Shown: piece by piece, positions 34,077 to 36,704 of the stretch
Position numbering within the stretch: position 1 is the first letter of the stretch
How the letters are laid out: each line of letters opens with the position of its first letter
Origin: Flavobacteriales bacterium
GTDB taxonomy: Bacteria; Bacteroidota; Bacteroidia; Flavobacteriales_D; Crocinitomicaceae
Reading direction: 5' to 3'
Length of the DNA stretch: 36,704 nt
Assembly: GCA_015665275.1 (NCBI GenBank)
Contig: JADFAL010000115.1
Span: forward strand, 1-36,704
The notes under the pieces: generated by a model
Database searches by the model: none
What the model saw: only the letters and a program-made list of their open reading frames with translations
Told to the model about the DNA's origin: nothing
Translations under genes and position numbers: made by a program

Positions 34077-36245
34077 TCAACTCACTTTTACGGCAACAAC
34101 ACAAACATCATCGACTTGTTCTAGGTCTCCGCGCCAGTTGGAGAAATTCTGAGCTAGGACTTCATATTGCTGATCGAATTGCAAGGATTGCATTTCAATT
34201 AATGCACGTTTCATCGGTGCGTATTTCAATTTCTTACCATTTGGACCACCGAATTGGTCGGCATATCCATCTGTGAGTTGCACGATGGTATCTCCCGAAA
34301 ACAATTGAATGGTTTTATTCGTGAAGGGTTTATTGTTACCATCAACGAACCCCACAGGCATTTTGTCCGGTTCAATTTCCAATAATTGCAGGGCGCTGTT
34401 CTCCGTGGTTGTAATGCGTTTCACTGATGTTGGAGCTTCAGAACTTTTATGTCGAATGATCCACAATGGATTGTTGGCTCCTGCATATTGCATTTCATTC
34501 GTTTTTCTATTCCAAACACATATGGATACGTCCATTCCATCGCGTGCCTGATTTTCGCCCTTTTCTCCCAATGCCGCGATAATTTTAGATCGAAGTAAAT
34601 TGAGCGTTTCAGCCGCATCAGAACAATCCCGTTCAATGACAATTTCATTCAAGAACCCGAAACCAAGCATACTCATAAAGGCTCCAGGAACACCGTGCCC
34701 TGTGCAATCAGCAACTACCCAAATAGACAAATCGCCCTTGTTGTGCGCCCAGTAAAAATCACCACTCACAACATCTTTCGGTCTGAAAAAAATGAAGTGC
34801 GAACCTAGTTTGTCCCACTCCGATCGTTTGTTGATCATTGCTGCCTGAATCCGTTGCGCGTAGTCAATAGAGTCGCGAATTTCCGAGTGCTGCAGTTGAA
34901 TTTCCTCTTTTTGACTATTCACCAGAGCGTTTTGTGATTTGATGAGTCGGTTGCTTTTAAGGATAAAATATCCAGCAATTAGAAACAAGACAATTGCGCC
35001 CACAAAAATCCAAATCAAACGATCTCGAGAAGCGAGACGTTCCTTATTAATCTTGTCTTTGTTCTCTAGTTCTAATTCTTGTTGCTCGTTTTTGAGTGAA
35101 TCCTGAATTAGTCTTGCCTCCTCTTTAAAATCAGTTTCGGCTTGATCTGCAAAGTCATTGAGCTGCGTAATATTCATACTATCTTGATAGGTAAAAGCCG
35201 CCGTCATGCAGGCCCAAGCCGTATAGTAATCTTTCTGTTCACCAGCAATATTCCCACGATTGCTGCAGGTAGCAGAGAGCACCTCAAAATTGTTGGATAG
35301 AATGGCATATTCAATAGCGCTATCTGCTGCTACTGCTGCTTTATTTAGTTGGCCCAATTCCCAATAACTGAAGGCTAGCGCATGGAAATTAATGGCAGTT
35401 CCCGTGTAAGTGTCATTACCCTTACTCAGTTCAATGCTTTTATTCAAATATTCAACACTTTTCTTTTTGTCTCCTAGCTTGCTCAGTACATTGTACATAT
35501 TGAAGAGCGTTTGAGATTCACGTAGGATATTTCCACTTTCCCGGGAAAGCTGTAAGCTCTCTTCAAAAAGTTCCATGGCCTCCTCGAGTTGATTGGTATT
35601 CTTTTTATTTAGTGAAAGTACGTTCAAAGTGCTCAGAACAAGCCCTGTATCTTTATGACTTATAGCGAGGTTGTATGCTGTTTGACTGTATTCATTGGAT
35701 CGATCGAAATCCTGAAGCTTCATAAAGGCAAACCCTAAAGTTGCAGTAGAGCGCATGGTTGCTTTTTTATCGATATTCTTAGCTTTTTTAATTGCTTCGA
35801 AACACGTTTTTGTGCACTTGTCGTATTGTTCATCAAATGCATATACAATCGCTTCTTGATCGATACAACCAACAACTAACCTCGGAAGCTTCCCTTTTGC
35901 AGCAATAGGCTTGGCAACGTTCACATAAAATAAAGCCGAGTCGTTTTGATTTTGGTACACTTTGGAACTACTCAATCCCAAATAAGATCTACCTCTTCCT
36001 TCCGTAGACTCTACCTTTTCAGAAATGCTCAACGCCACACGACACAAACGTTCTGAGCGCTTTGCTTAAATAGATACAATTTTACGTGCCTTTTCAATTA
36101 TCGAAAAAACAATTTCGGTATCCTTCAACGACCAATTGTCACGATTATAGTATCCAATCTGCTCCAGATAAGGATCCTGATCTGTACTTTGGGCAACACT
36201 TCCGAAAGAAGACAAGAATAGAATGAAAAGTACAAGAATTCTCAT
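34077..36245 (-). pseudogene. TPR / SpoIIE-type phosphatase interrupted by a TAA
   Basis: The gene begins at ATG 36245 with a signal peptide (MRILVLFILFLSSFGSVAQ), runs 59 codons, meets TAA at 36066-36068, and continues in the same frame to 34077. The continuation carries TPR repeats (about 350 residues), a coiled-coil linker, one membrane helix (LIWIFVGAIVLFLIAGYFIL), a second coiled coil (NALVNSQKEEIQLQHSEIRDS), and a C-terminal PP2C-like SpoIIE phosphatase domain (FRPKDVVSGDFYW, VADCTGHGVPGAFMSMLG, LTDGYADQFGG, VDDVCVVAV). Such proteins dephosphorylate anti-sigma-factor antagonists or act in stress and biofilm signalling. The stop falls in the first TPR helix (KARKIVSI then AKRSERLCRVALSI). 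Without readthrough, only a downstream TTG (36047) could start the rest, and without a signal peptide. It could be a recent pseudogene, a recoded gene or a sequence error. Confidence 0.75.
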
Positions 36246-36322
36246 GGTATTGGTTTCGAGATAAATATAACGAACTTCTTGCACGAAATCTGCGATTTAT
36301 ACGTTTTCGCCACCAATCCTAG

Positions 36323-36330
36323 TATATTTG
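36323..36330 (+). promoter_or_regulatory. Promoter -7 box of the DUF5686-type gene
   Basis: TATATTTG matches TAnnTTTG exactly and is six bases before the ATG at 36337. Transcripts would have almost no leader. Confidence 0.55.
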
Positions 36331-36336
36331 ATAACT

Positions 36337-36704
36337 ATGAAAACAAGCTTATCGCTATTCATCTTTTTTTTCACGTTCATCTCCTTCGGACAAAAGACCC
36401 TATTCGTTGCTGATGACGAATCATTAGAGCCGATTCCCTTCGTTAAAGTAACTCCAGACAATGGAAAGCCTTCGCTTGCCGATTTGGCTGGGATGTTTGT
36501 ATTGATGGACAATGTCAACGAAGTTACTTTGCATTTCAATGGTTATGACGACACGACTTTCTCCGTTAATAATCTTGCCGACTCTACCGTTATTTTGATG
36601 CAATTGTCTGCACAGCAATTGGATCCAATTAGGGTGACTCCTGGAATCAATCCGGCGCATCGAATTATGCGAAATGCCATTGCAAATAGACGTATGAACC
36701 ATCC
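36337..36704 (+). CDS. DUF5686-type outer-membrane protein (N-terminal part, cut by edge)
   Basis: The first 122 codons encode a signal peptide (about 1-18, ending ISFG), a carboxypeptidase-regulatory-like beta domain (about 20-95: EPIPFVKVTPDNGK, ADLAGMFVLMDNV, LHFNGYDDTTFSV) and the characteristic link NPAHRIMRNAIANR (about 106-119) that opens DUF5686 proteins, which are beta-barrel outer-membrane proteins of Bacteroidota. The frame runs past the right end of the window. Confidence 0.8.
   Translation, partial: MKTSLSLFIFFFTFISFGQKTLFVADDESLEPIPFVKVTPDNGKPSLADLAGMFVLMDNVNEVTLHFNGYDDTTFSVNNLADSTVILMQLSAQQLDPIRVTPGINPAHRIMRNAIANRRMNH

Overview
The window reads as chromosomal DNA of a Bacteroidota bacterium, most likely a flavobacterial relative of the Crocinitomicaceae/Cryomorphaceae; the family placement is inference. 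The reasons are promoter boxes of the Bacteroidota type (TAnnTTTG) upstream of many genes, type IX secretion (T9SS) sorting domains, many SPII lipoproteins, GLPGLI and outer-membrane barrel families, a LysRS with a C-terminal extension, and a tRNA without encoded CCA. Base composition looks uniform and moderately AT-rich. Nothing looks like a recently acquired island, but several stretches carry decayed genes.

Layout. 1-1831: the end of a truncated gene, a lipoprotein whose body resembles the periplasmic domain of the window's own large ExbD, and hemJ. 1836-6366: promoter region and lysS, an orphan T9SS sorting-domain fragment, a strong terminator, a truncated lipoprotein, and a large T9SS-exported lectin-like surface protein. 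6480-13756 (minus strand): a LacI-type regulator, an rpoN / PAP2-like / M48 lipoprotein operon, asnS, pth and a GNAT-like gene. 13826-16631 (minus strand): an ExbB / 4-TM protein / ExbD / ExbD energy-transduction operon with its promoter and terminator. 16957-17551: relics of an AraC regulator and a serine recombinase whose reading frame runs into the initiator tRNA gene.

17718-23268: a lipoprotein, an outer-membrane barrel protein paired with a GLPGLI protein, a small lipoprotein and an Nfu-type Fe-S scaffold. 23326-26092: a Cys-rich membrane protein and a TonB-dependent receptor with a Cys-Cys plug motif, possibly a metal uptake pair. 26303-28962: an 880-residue fusion of a dead metallopeptidase-like domain, two membrane helices and a lipase-like hydrolase. 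29099-36704: a lipocalin-like lipoprotein, metK, a broken C-terminal processing protease, an orphan LuxR-type response regulator behind a perfect palindrome and a micro-ORF, a radical SAM/SPASM protein, a TPR-SpoIIE phosphatase interrupted by a stop codon, and the start of a DUF5686-type gene.

How the genes fit together. The ExbB/ExbD proteins would energise TonB-dependent receptors such as the one at 23829, and the ExbD-like lipoprotein may act in the same periplasmic space. Housekeeping functions (lysS, asnS, pth, rpoN, metK, hemJ, nfu, tRNA-fMet) alternate with envelope proteins. The most unusual items are the ExbD-like lipoprotein, the pseudoprotease-hydrolase fusion, the recombinase relic fused to tRNA-fMet, two genes with in-frame TAA codons, and a dispersed family of degenerate inverted repeats (core CTTCGAG..CCTCAG).
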